Below are positions 51,001 to 61,891 of a DNA stretch of 64,000 bases, piece by piece. Position 1 is the stretch's first letter; each line of letters begins with the position of its first letter. Both the position numbers and the translations under genes were made by a program. The stretch is from Strigops habroptila (Eukaryota > Chordata > Aves > Psittaciformes > Psittacidae). The notes below the pieces were generated by a model that worked only from the letters and a program-made list of their open reading frames with translations, was not told the DNA's origin and did no database searches. The DNA lies in the NCBI RefSeq assembly GCF_004027225.2, contig NC_044283.2, forward strand, positions 38,012,207 through 38,076,206, written 5' to 3'.

Positions 51001-54000
51001 CCAGCTCTTGTTCTGATGACAAGATGATGACTGAGATGGACTTGCAGCATTCAGGCAAAGAAAAGGCTGTAGCAGTACCGACCATCTGGTGCAAGGAAAA
51101 AACTTTGTAAGCCCCTGCAACTGCTGCAAAAAGGTACATGTCTCAAAGCTGCTGTTATGATCCTGGTTGACACTAATAGCCAAAGAGTAAAGATCAGAGA
51201 AATAAGATGGTCCTGGGATTACCTTTTAATGAAGTGGTTTCATTAAGGCCTGTCAAGCATAATTTCAGTGTACTTGAAATACTCTAAGATTGGGGGTTTT
51301 TTCCAGTCACCAAAGGATAATTTTTAAAACAATACAGGGCAGGGCGACAGACATCTTGGTTAACATAAATATTTAGTGATAAGGAACAATATTTGGAGGG
51401 AAAAACAAAAAAGCTATATATACATGTCAGATAATGTCTGCAGTCGTGGAAAATCTTAGTCTGGAATGAACATCTGGAGGTCATCTCATCCAACTATCCT
51501 GTCAAAGCAGAGCCAGCCTAGATGAGCTTGCTCATCACTATGACATCATCATGTTTTTCCATACACATCTTTTCTCTTAGTTCAAACACTGTCACCTGGG
51601 AGAACACAATGTCACTGTGGAAGTTTCCCAGTTCTTTATTTTGAAATTCTTTGGAAGATGGGTCACTATTTTCATCTGCAGAAGGAAGAAGATTTGAATT
51701 TGAAAAACATTATTAAAGTTACCGAACAAGTAAAGGTATAGAAATTTATTGATAATTCTTGTTTAAATTTATCCATTTATGATGAATTATTTGTAGTTGA
51801 AAGATTCATACTAGTTACATTACTGAATAAGAATTGGGTTCTTAGGTTGAATTCAGACTCAACCAAGAACATGGTTGCAAACACAAGGCTTTTATTTTAC
51901 ATTTAAAGTAGATTATGCCAAATCTTGAATTCACTAGATAAATTAAACTATTACAAATCAATCTATAAATGTTTAATTTATACAATTAGGGTGCCAAGCA
52001 TCCTATCTAATATAAAATGTATGGATGCTAAGTAATTTCATTAGCTCCTCTTATCAAGCATTATAAAACTGAATGAAAAGGCAACTATGGTATCTTAATT
52101 CTTTCATTTTTCCTGAATATGTTTAATATTGGTGAGTGGTTAGACAAAGAACTTCATTGCTCATTAGTGGTTAAGAAAACAGAGAAGACATTTTGGTAGA
52201 CTAAAAGAACATTAATTTGTATGCATGCATTGTATTTTTAGATCTTGCTTTCCATAAGTGCTAAGAAATTTCACCCTTGGATCTTACTATAGGTGCTTTC
52301 AAAAAAGTAATTGAACATTTTGGAAGGCTGGATATTGTGGTTAATAATGCTGGAGTGAACAATGAGAAGGACTGGGAAAGCACTATACAAATTAACTTGG
52401 TAAGCATTGTCTCCTTTCACGTGTTCATACTTCAGTATTTAATGCTGGAATACACTTAACAGCCCTTGGCTGACACAGATTGTGCCATATCACAGAACAT
52501 TGACTACTGGATTGGTAAGCACAGCTATTGAAACAATAACCACATAACTGCATACGTACTAACCAATATGTGTGTGTGTGGTGGGTCCTTTAAGTTTCCT
52601 ATCCAAGACATACAGCACTGTGTAGAGGTACTCAGGCTAGTACCAAACATTCTCTTTCTATAAAACCCAGTGGAATCCCAGGTCAGTGTAACAATTTGGT
52701 ACCAAAAGCAGAAGAGCTGCACCTACCGGAGGCCAGTCTGTTTGTATGAATGTTTTGGAACATTTTAGTTACCTGTGAGACTCAGCTGGCCTGCATTAGA
52801 GAGTAAATTTGTTGGTATTACAAGAAAACTTAAACCAAGAGCTCTTCATTTGCTTCACCAATGAAGCAAGCATACAATCTGAGCTTTTAATATAGGCCGT
52901 TTCACCATCGCTACAGATAGATGCACACCACTTAAGCTTACTTACTAAAATCCAGTACATTCAATAAGCCTGTAAAATTTATTTTCAGACTATTACCAGT
53001 TCTTTGATATTATATGGTATTTCATCAGGTGAGACCACGATATCTGTTTCTCAGGCAGAAAAACATTAATTTAGACTACACTGCCAGGAGATCTAAGCTC
53101 CAAAGATAAGGTCGGCTTTCCAGGTTAATAAAATTCTGACTAGCTTGTATTTTACCACATGTGAAGTTCTAATTTGATGGCAATTCAGCAAGTCACCTCT
53201 AACCATCCTCACAGTGTGTTATCATTTAGATCTGCAAAGAAAGTAGCAAAAGGAAGCCTGTAAGAGTGGAGTTTTCTTCATTGAATCATTTGGAAATTGT
53301 CAATGCAACAAGAAAGCTCATGATAAAAAGTTGCAGTTTGTTTTTGAGAACAGTTTTAAGGACAAAGATACCTAAGTCTTCGAATCCTAACGACTCTATG
53401 AAAACAAACTAACAAAAAAAATCAGGAAAAGTAGCACAAGCTGTATATAAGACAAGTTACAGAAAAATTAATGGGAAAATATGCATTTGGGAAAAAAGAG
53501 TTAGATTTAATAATTTTTTTTCTTGATCTTTTATATCTGTCCAAGATCAGATTCCCTTATCTTGGAAGGGACTGAACTTAGACCACAGATTAAAATTTTT
53601 ACAATAGGAGAAATACATTTGTTCAATTTCCTTTGCCTTTTCTTTACATTTTCTTTAAAATTTAACTGCATATATTTCTTCCTCTTTCATTTCTAAAATA
53701 TTCTGATAAACATCAGGAAAATTTACACTGTGAAGTAACAGGAATTTGCAAGCACAGATAGATAGTCATTAGCAGAAAAATTGAAGTCTATGTGGGAAAC
53801 ACAGTTGCCTGTGCTTCACCTTTAAATTAACTCAAAAAACGAAGGCATCTTTGAGCAGCATCTCTTGAAGATATTTAATGTCCAGGTAGATTTCATAACT
53901 TAGAGTGATGACCAAGCAATTTTTCAATTCCAAGAGCTTTAAACAGAAGGCATTGAGAACCCCTTCTACTATTTTGCAGACAACACTAAGTTGGGGGGGA

Positions 54001-57000
54001 GTGTTGATCTGCTGGAGGGTAGGAAGGTTCTACAGAGGGACCTGGACAGATTGGATTGATGGGCTGAGGCCAATTGTCTGAAGTTCCACAAGGCTCAGTG
54101 CTGGGTCCTGCACTTGGGTCACAACAACCCCATACAATTCTCCAGGCTTGGGGAATTGTGGCTGGAAAGCTGCTCAGTGGAAAAGGACCTGGGGGTGTTG
54201 GTCGACAGCAGCTGAACATGAGCCAATTTGTGCCCAGATAGCCAAGAAGGCCAAGAGCATCCTGGCCTGTATCAGAAACAGCGTAGCCAGCAGGGCAGTG
54301 ATTGTCCCCCCTGTACTCAGCACTGGTGAGGCTGCAGCTAGAATAATGTGTTGAGTTCTGGGCCCCTCACTACAAGAGAGATATTCAGGTGCTGGAGCGG
54401 GTCCACAGAAGGGCAACAAAGTTGGTGAACGGTCTGTAGCACAAGTCTGATGAGGAACTGCTAGGGAACTGAGGTTGTTTAGCCTGGAGAAAAGGAAGTT
54501 CAGGGTAGATCTTAACACTCTCTACAACTACCTGAAAGGAGGTTGTAGTGAGGCGGGTGTTGGTCTCTTCTCCCAAGTAACAAGCGATAGGACATGAGGT
54601 AAAGGCCTCAAGTTGTGCCAGGGGAGGTTTAGATTGGATATTAGGAAAAATTTCTTCATCAAAAGGATTGTCAAGCATTGGAAGAGTCTGCCCAGGAAAA
54701 CGGTTGAGCCACTGTCCCTGGTGGTATTTAAAATACATGTAGGTGTGGTGCTTAGGGACATAGTTTAGTGGTGGACTTGGCAGTGCTGGGTTAACAGTTG
54801 GACTCAATGGACTTAAGGGTCTTTTCCAACCTAAATGATTTCCAACTCTTTGGGTTTTTTTTTTATTATTACCAGTGATTGGGCCGAAGCCAACCATAGG
54901 TGGGTAAAAAAAATAAAAAAAAGAAAAAAAAAAGAGGAAGATCATAGTTTATGCATTATTGTATAGATAAATTTGCCATAAATGTCCTCATGACTTAATC
55001 CATAGTTGAGACTTAAAAGATTTCATCAATACATGCTGGTGACTGGATTAAGAATGTCTAAGGTGATCAAGCAGAGTAGAAGTACACCTATGTGGGTTAA
55101 ATCAAGGACACTAAGATCATTTATCTTTGATTTTAATATCCTTTCTTCTAAGAAAGTCTAACCTTGAGTTAACTAACTCGTTTATTTCTATTTAGTTGCT
55201 GTAGTTTCCATAAACTGATACGTAACATATTGTACTTTTTGCTTTTTAATGATAACAATGGAAGAATAACAGCTGCTGCATGTAATACGTTATATTGGTT
55301 GGTTCCATAAATATTTTTTGCTTCTTGTAGAGAAAGGAACAAAACATGTATAAAATATATTATTTCAAAATGTCTCTATTTCCCTGACGTCGTATCCTTT
55401 GTACTCTCCCCAAGAACAGGAATAACTTCTGTGGCCACACATTTTGGTACACATTATGCACATATTTTCTGCTTGAACAAAGGGGGAAAAAAATCCTTTA
55501 CATGCCAGTCTTCATCTTAGTGGTATAATTTATATAGCGATACAACAAATATTCCCTGCCTCAGTTTAAAGTACAAAGTACAAAACTAGAGTAGTACAGA
55601 GCAAGATAAATCAGAACAAACACGTGTAGGGTGTGTTTTTTATGGCTAAAACAGTTCACAAAACCGGTTGGTCTTCAGGAACGTTTTTAAAGGACTGTAA
55701 GGAAGGTCCCTGGTAGTACTGCTTGAGAAAGCATGAAAAACAGAAATGAAGAAGCAGGTTCAAAAAATGGGACTTAATTTAGAAGGGAAAAGAGAGATAA
55801 TAATTCCTACTTGTATTCATTACAGTTTTCTAAGTGCAAGAAAAGACAGCATGATAAAGTTGGCAGGGGGGAGAGGGAAGTATCAACCACTAAAGAGAGA
55901 TTCCTGTTGCAGTGCTTTTTACCATTTTGCTGTATTTTGTGCTAAACAACATCTTTTCATTACTTTATTAATATTTCTAATAACCTTTTTAGTTAAGTAT
56001 TCCAGCAATGCCATCTATTCCTCATCTCAAAATTCCAAAGCTGACAGTGTTGACTTGATAGGTATCAGCTTGATCAATGGCAGCTTCAACTACTCATTCC
56101 CTTACAAATCTACATTCTTGTTATTATGGTATATAAAAAAAGATCTTGGCAGCCATACAGAAATTTAATTTTAAATGTATATTACTAATATAATTTCAGA
56201 AGTCCATCACACACTCACCCATGCACAAACTAGCATAAGGATATATGACACATACATTCTTATCAAGAGTCCTACTTACAGTCCTCCAGCATGATAAGAA
56301 CAGTGTTTCTTGCATTCAACTTTATAAGAACCTATGCCTAAGGAATCCAGAAATTTTATAATCCGATTTTTTTTTTCTCAACTCCCTAAAAAAAGTGCCC
56401 ACATCTTTCTGGGCCTTGCACATATACGTTGGTTAAACACAATTTGATGTTCTAAGAAGCTTCCCTAATTTTATCTCGTGTTGATGATGTAGGCTTTCTG
56501 GAATCACTGTAATTATAGTAGCTGCTGTAATTACAGTATCTTTTCTCTTTACAAATGCACTTAGCACATTTTATATGAAGATAATCCCAAAAATTACTTT
56601 CAGGTTCCTTTTTTATGCTTTTATCAGAGGTTTATGAAAACTGATATAGGTTGCAGAATACAGTTAAATGTAGCAGTACTGGTATCACATATGTTTACAT
56701 TTTAATTACCTGAATCAAAAGTACTGAAGTGCTTTACATACCATTTTGACTATCTTATTGTTTTCTCATGCCAACAAATTAATTATTTTGCAGATATCTT
56801 TAAACCAGTTCTCCAAATGAAATTAAATAGACTTATGAAAGAATTTGACAGCAAAATCATAATTAACTCCTGTTTATGTGATGATTTTGCACATTGTAAC
56901 ACCTTATTCTGGCAAAACTTTAAACTGCAGGCCATAACTTGGCCATGCCAAAAAACACAGTCATATGAGATCCAAGTATTAAAGTGATGCCCAGAGACAA

Positions 57001-60000
57001 CTAGAATTCAAATACACATGTAAGATTTCTTCAGGTGTGTGACAGTCTTGCCCTGAATTACCAGGCAAAATGTGGTAGTACCCAACAATTCCAAGCTTTT
57101 AAATTTTTCATGGCATTGCAGAATTAGTTTCCATAAATGGCAACGGTAACAAGCTTCTGTGAATTTAGGAAAGTCCTTTTCTAAAATTAAGTCTACTTAA
57201 CTCAGGCTTTGTCCCTGCAAAATACTTAGATTGGTACTACAGAGAATAGAATGCAACACTGTATATACATATGTGTGGCTCTTTTCAATATAGCTCATGG
57301 TGAAATAAAGGTACCAGCATCTAGTGAACCTTGCAAAATCAATTCATTTGTTCATTAGTGAGAAATTATTCCTCAAAAGGCCAATTAATGTATTGGTAGA
57401 AACCATAAGGGTAACTAGGTAAACTTCGGAAGCGGCTAATTTTATTTATTTTTGGGACAAAGGCTTCATGATCATCACAAGACTAGTCATTGTGCAAGCC
57501 ATAAAAGGGATCCATTGGGAGTATGCTGCAACCTTCTGGTCCACACACCTTGCTCTATTGTTCAATAGCTAAGTTACTTATTCTTCAGCATAATTTGATG
57601 TCAGAAAGAAGACTAAGTGCCTAGCAAGAGACACATGTCCACCAAAAACTGAGAAGTACCACTTACCTTGAAATCAGTGGCATGAGGGTCAATCCTCTAA
57701 GTGGATAAAGAAGCCTGTTAGTATAATTATTTCTGTTGTTCAGATTGCACTAGGAAGGACACAGACTTACCTTAATTGCAGAGTAAGTCACTGTATTTCT
57801 TAGCTTACAGTTTTAATGTGTGTTTAAAGTAACCAATGTAGAAGTACAATGAAAAGCAAGTTTCTTTGAACTAAGAACTAAAGCCCACCTACTCAAATTG
57901 CACTACTATTCGGAAGTCCTTCAGGGATGTATGTTGGACAGGGAGGGCAGGGAAGTAAAGAAAACCGAACAGTAAAAAATTGAAACATTGTACCAAAGCT
58001 ACTGATTTCTAGCAAATGACCAAATCCTACTGCACATTCCTATTTCTTTCTTCTTTCTTCCTCTCCCTCCCTAAGCTTCTTGTTTTCCACACTTTGAGCT
58101 GGAAATTCAATTCAGGAGCCTGCAATTTCATTTCATATAGCAAGTAAACTAACCGATACCTAGGTATGCCAAGGGACTTGCATGCCTGCTACAACCTGTC
58201 TGCTTCCTAGAAAATCTACATGAAAGACAGTATCAGTCCCACGTCCCTGTCCAAAGGAAAATGTCAAAATTTTAGATATCACTAGCAGCATTTAGTTTCA
58301 GACTTTTGAAGTTCATCTTACAGTTCATAAAGTATTTTGAAATGTTCCCTTATAGATAGCCATCAATTTAAAACATCACAGTATGGAAGTGAAATGATAT
58401 TGGGTTAAATTCCAGCTCTGTGTTAACCTGCTTTATGAAACCATAAGTCAATGGCTCTTTCATTTGTTTATTGTTGGATATTCCTAGCACTGAATTAGAT
58501 TAGCTCAGAAAACTACACAAAGTGTTAGGACTGGTTACAATTTTGTTCTCTCAAAGCAATTCATATTGCCTTATGACCTTGGTAACAATACAGTACTCAT
58601 CTTCAGCACTGAAGGATTTATTTTTGTAGAACAATACAACTAAATCTATACAGTCATGGGATTTAGAAACATGTCAAGAATCACAGATTTTGTAAGTTTT
58701 GTTTCTGATTTTGACACTTATACCTAAATTACTATTTAACCATTTGTTAAATAAGTTACCAATTACTGCTGATACTTCTTCCAAAAGCAACTGCAAATGT
58801 TTTGAGTATTTGCACAGTTATTTTGCAAAGTTTACCATGCTGTCAGACACTAAGTTTTGGATTAATTACTATATGGTGCTTCAGAATGTCTGATCTCCCC
58901 TAATTTAAATCTGTAATTTATGGAAGTTAATACGAGGAGATGATAGTCCCACACTCACCATTATAACTTCATTGGAAAGAATCCAATCTACAAAACCCAA
59001 ATTTTTTACTCTGCCAGTTGAAGAGTAAAATTGTCTCTCGGGAGCACACTCAGACCTGCAGTGCACCTCAGTGGTCCATCTTCATTACGTGCTATAGTAA
59101 AACACTGTATTTTGATAAGAAAACAGCAGTATCAATAAGATCACAGGTTTTTCAGGACCTAGGAGGATAACCATTTATATTATTCTCCCAATTTAATCAT
59201 AACAGTTTCTCAGTAGCCAGGAGCAAAAATCTAGGTAAGTGAGTCAGCTGTCCCAATTTTCCTTTTACCTGCATTTAATTGCAAATTTGACTATTTTCCT
59301 ACTCTTTGTTCTTGACATATTTATGGACAACGTCCACGCAGATAAATGCAGTTGTAAACAAAGGAATTGTAAAAAAACAACTGTAAAATGCATCACACTT
59401 TCTTGTACAAAGTTGTATCCCAACATATTTTCATCTTAAAATAGTCAAAATAAAACCCCAATATGCTACTGTTCTTTGGAAAACAATAGTTCAAAGCCTG
59501 TTGTTCTTTGGAAAACCTCTTTCCCATTTGAGTGTTTGGCACCCAGATATGAAAGCCAGCTTCACTTTATTAACTCAGCTGGATCAACAGGCTCAAACAG
59601 AAAGTGGCATTAAGACTTCTAAGCACACATTGTATGACTTTCATACTACAGTAACTTCAGCCCCTGCTGTTCTTCCTTGGAGAACTATTAAAAGGATTTT
59701 CTCTCCTGGAGAGAGGGTAATTCCGGCACAAGAATGGAAGAACTATCACATAGTGCCTTTCACCTGAAGTTTCATATGCTGAATGCACAGACAGCGAGGT
59801 GGTTCTCACCTGTATATTTGGTTCAGAGTTTATCTCCAGAATAATCCTTTATGTTATCAGCCCAAACATCAGAAATAGCCATGTCACCTTAGACCAGCCA
59901 CAGTTGATGAAGCAAGGAGGACAGCAAGTGTAAGGGCAATATCCAAATGAAAGTCGGCAATTATTCTGAAGACAGTCTCTCATAACACCTACACAAACGA

Positions 60001-61891
60001 AAAGGCTTCCCCAGTGACTTGAAGAAATGCTAAGTTAGCAGGTTCCAGAGAGAAGAGCAGTACAGAGTTTGATAGGAAAGGCAAGCTACTCACTTTTTTC
60101 TTGTCTTATAATTGTGGTTTGGCCAAGGACCCATCTAGCTCTGCTATCTCTTTGGATTAGAATGCTGGAGGAATAGGAAAATCCTCAAGGAGCCCCAAGC
60201 TGCTTTGTTCTGCAACTGATTTATATCCTTTAATCATCCTAAGAGGAATTTTCTTTGTTCTGCAGGCTGAGCCACTGCTCCAGGGCATGATAGGACCTGC
60301 ACCTACTCTCCATAAACAGCATTAACTTCTTCCTTTCTAAAATGCCTTGTGTAGAGCCTATTATATTAAAAAACCACCACCCACCCTTAAGTCCAAATCT
60401 AATTTCAGTTGAGCTGCTGATGAATTTATGTTCAGAATAAGTATCCACTACAGCAACACTACCAGGCATTAGCGATCTTGGTTTTCAATTAATCCTTTAA
60501 AATTTACACACGACAACATTAAACAGCACTGCACTATATTTATAAGGACTCTGCTACTTTCCAGGACGTGCAAGAGAAATCAGATTTAGTTTAGTATTTT
60601 TCAAACGACCGAAGCTAGTTCTTTGGAAAGTTTCTGTTAAAACATTTAATCAGTAACAGTCTTTTCATATTAATCAAAACATTTTAAAAAGCATGTTACC
60701 TGAAACAAAACTTTCCAGGAAAGAAACAAAAAGATCTTTATATCAGAATTTTTTGTTTAAGAAAAATTTAGAATTCTATTTCAGAATTTTGAAATATTGA
60801 ATATTTAATATAAATATCTAAAAATCTCAGTAAATAATTATGAAACACATCACTAATGCAGTAATATTGCAACATTTCACAAAAGTTCTTATCTTCCACT
60901 AGGAGCATTGTCTGCTGCCTTTCTGTTATAACTTGTTAAAATCTCAGATGAAGTGACTTACTCTCTGGGAGAGACTCTCTTGATTCATTCAGGAGGCTGA
61001 TAACCCCAGGCTTGATGTATCTTTGGGCATCTCAGTTTAAATGTCTGAATTTCTGTAAGAGGAATCGCAGCAGAATTTCTCATTGCAATAGGGTTTGGAA
61101 ACAGATCTTAAGGAATCGAGATTATACAGGTCTCAAAATTTTCTTTCTCAAAGTTTTTACTTTAAAAAAAAAGGTAAAAAAATATATTTAAAAACCACGT
61201 TGCAACAAATATTACCCTAATAATGTGTTGCATCTATTAGAATACTTTCTTACTTTCTCTGTATTTCCTGTTTAGGTTAACTTTCATTTGAGAAGAATGG
61301 TAAAACTCCAGTAACTTCAGTCAGAAAAGAATACAAATTTTTAATATCTTGGGACCAGAAATACATCACGTGATCCTAAAAAGTGTAAATTTCTCATGCC
61401 TTGAGCCAAATAAAGTTATAAGCGTTAGTGTGAACATTCAGATTCAGGCCATACATATTTTTTATAATGAAGAACAGTGTGTCCCAACAAAAATGCTGCA
61501 ATTTGGATCAGTTCATCCGCCACTTATTTCAGATTGTAGCATTTCAGTTTGATTGGTATCTTATTAAGAAAAATAATTAAGCTGATATTATTTCTCTCTA
61601 TTGCAAGTGTGTTTCTGAAGTTATTGAGTTGTATTACTGTGGAATCTGCTGCATTTATAATCTTCAAAGTATAAATAATACTGGAAAATCAATACAGGTT
61701 CTAGGCACCACAATAAAAGCAAGTTTTATTTCTTAGGAGTACAGAAGTTAGATAGGTATTTTGAGTGTAATTATCCCTTTTTCCTCTATTTCAGACATCT
61801 GTGATTAGAGGAACCTACCTTGGCCTAGAATACATGAGAAAAGGAAATGGAGGTGATGGAGGAGTAATCATTAATATTTCATCCTTGGCAG
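47976..61891 (+). CDS. HPGD: 15-hydroxyprostaglandin dehydrogenase [NAD+], exons 1-4 of a longer gene (3' end outside window)
   Basis: HPGD is a cytosolic short-chain dehydrogenase/reductase that oxidises the 15-hydroxyl of prostaglandins such as PGE2 with NAD+, the first step of their inactivation. The coding parts 47976-48068, 48231-48354, 52293-52399 and 61795-61891 join in frame to give 140 codons plus one base, against about 266 residues in the vertebrate family. Visible motifs are the TGGAQGIG glycine-rich dinucleotide loop (residues 11-18), Asp36 at the end of beta-2 (NAD preference), CDV at 63-65, NNAG at 90-93, Asn107 and Ser138 of the catalytic tetrad. Tyr151 and Lys155 would be in the next exon, past the window. 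The start follows from the family N-terminus [12 protein letters not shown] and a purine at -3. Junction phases are 0, 1, 0 and 1. Identification comes from remembered family sequence. The gene name is secure; species and isoform structure are not. Confidence 0.97.
48069..48230 (+). other. HPGD: HPGD intron 1 (162 bp, in frame, no stop)
   Basis: A short GC-rich intron running from GTAAGC to CTCAG. Its length is 54 codons exactly, and the HPGD frame stays open through it. A transcript that keeps it would code for an enzyme with a 54-residue Pro/Arg/Ala/Gly-rich insertion between residues 31 and 32, inside the NAD-binding fold. The normal splice is supported by the exact family match on both sides. 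Confidence 0.9.
48231..48354 (+). CDS. HPGD: HPGD coding exon 2
   Basis: Encodes residues 32-72 plus the first base of codon 73. It begins VALLDRN (beta-2 strand with NAD-determining Asp36) and includes AALDEQFE and [12 protein letters not shown], both typical of HPGD. The acceptor is a pyrimidine-rich CTCAG and the donor is GTAAGA. Residue 37 is Arg, where I recall Trp in the human enzyme; Arg may be normal for this lineage. Confidence 0.95.
48355..52292 (+). other. HPGD: HPGD intron 2
   Basis: About 3.9 kb between exons 2 and 3. The first few hundred bases carry the tail of the CpG-rich zone; the rest is ordinary AT-rich intron. Apart from an antisense CR1 fragment near 51.5 kb I recognise no gene, RNA gene or other repeat in it. 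Open frames here match nothing I know. Confidence 0.85.
51455..51560 (-). mobile_element. Old CR1 3' UTR fragment in HPGD intron 2
   Basis: The + strand shows GGAGGTCATCTCATCCAACT followed by a CAAAGCAGAGCCAG block and a GAGCTTGCTCA block, the order of an inverted older CR1 3' UTR. The edges are uncertain. Confidence 0.65.
52293..52399 (+). CDS. HPGD: HPGD coding exon 3
   Basis: Encodes the rest of Gly73 through Leu108. [19 protein letters not shown] contains the SDR structural NNAG motif (90-93), and the exon ends in QINL with catalytic Asn107. The acceptor TACTATAG is weak in pyrimidines but reading phase and protein match fix it. The donor is GTAAGC. An open frame runs on briefly past 52399, but the protein family departs exactly at the GT. 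Confidence 0.95.
53930..54845 (+). mobile_element. CR1 LINE, 5'-truncated, in HPGD intron 3
   Basis: About 0.9 kb in the same orientation as HPGD. It opens within the reverse-transcriptase domain: around 53979 the frame reads [16 protein letters not shown], the post-catalytic-motif region of CR1 RT, then a stop. Frameshifts and stops recur through segments equivalent to EKDLGVLVD, the [12 protein letters not shown] block and the ORF2 C-terminus. The 3' end near 54830 reads CTTTTCCAACCTAAATGATT and lacks the clean octamer repeat, so it is an older subfamily or a decayed end. The long antisense open frame (54385-54945) is only its complement. Confidence 0.92.
59470..59516. repeat. Short direct repeat TGTTCTTTGGAAAAC x2
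   Basis: Copies at 59470-59484 and 59502-59516, 17 bases apart, in HPGD intron 3. Probably a local duplication. Confidence 0.8.
60110..60250. mobile_element. Possible ancient amniote LINE-derived fragment
   Basis: GGCCAAGGACCCATCTAGCT and the following TGCTATCTC resemble the 'ggtccatctagcccagtatcctgtct' phrase of old amniote LINE-derived repeats, with weak similarity for about 100 bases after it. Low certainty; orientation and family are not resolved. Confidence 0.3.
61795..61891 (+). CDS. HPGD: HPGD coding exon 4
   Basis: Encodes Thr109 to Ala140 plus the first base of codon 141. [14 protein letters not shown] is the long central helix; [11 protein letters not shown] contains catalytic Ser138. 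The acceptor is TTCCTCTATTTCAG and the donor is GTGAGA. The exon has no ATG-initiated open frame of its own and is recognisable only by translation and splice context. The next exon, expected to carry Tyr151 and Lys155, is not found before 64000. Confidence 0.95.

Larger units (their letters stand above)
52400..61794 (+). other. HPGD: HPGD intron 3
   Basis: About 9.4 kb between exons 3 and 4, AT-rich. It holds a roughly 0.9 kb sense CR1 at about 53.93-54.85 kb and a weak old-repeat fragment near 60.1 kb. The open frame at 55746-56168 (140 codons) has a hydrophobic middle but no recognised homology and no supporting splice sites. I treat it as chance. Confidence 0.85.

Noticed and set aside
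52277..52292. ATG at 52277 as an alternative start for the exon 3 frame
   Set aside because: It lies inside intron 2 before the acceptor AG. The frame joins exon 2 exactly at 52293 with matching phase, so the ATG is incidental.
54385..54945. 186-codon open frame on the minus strand
   Set aside because: It is the complement of the CR1 element at 53.93-54.85 kb plus a poly-T/A stretch, not a gene.
55746..56168. 140-codon frame in HPGD intron 3 with a hydrophobic centre
   Set aside because: No recognised homology and no splice or promoter context. T-rich DNA readily codes for hydrophobic runs.
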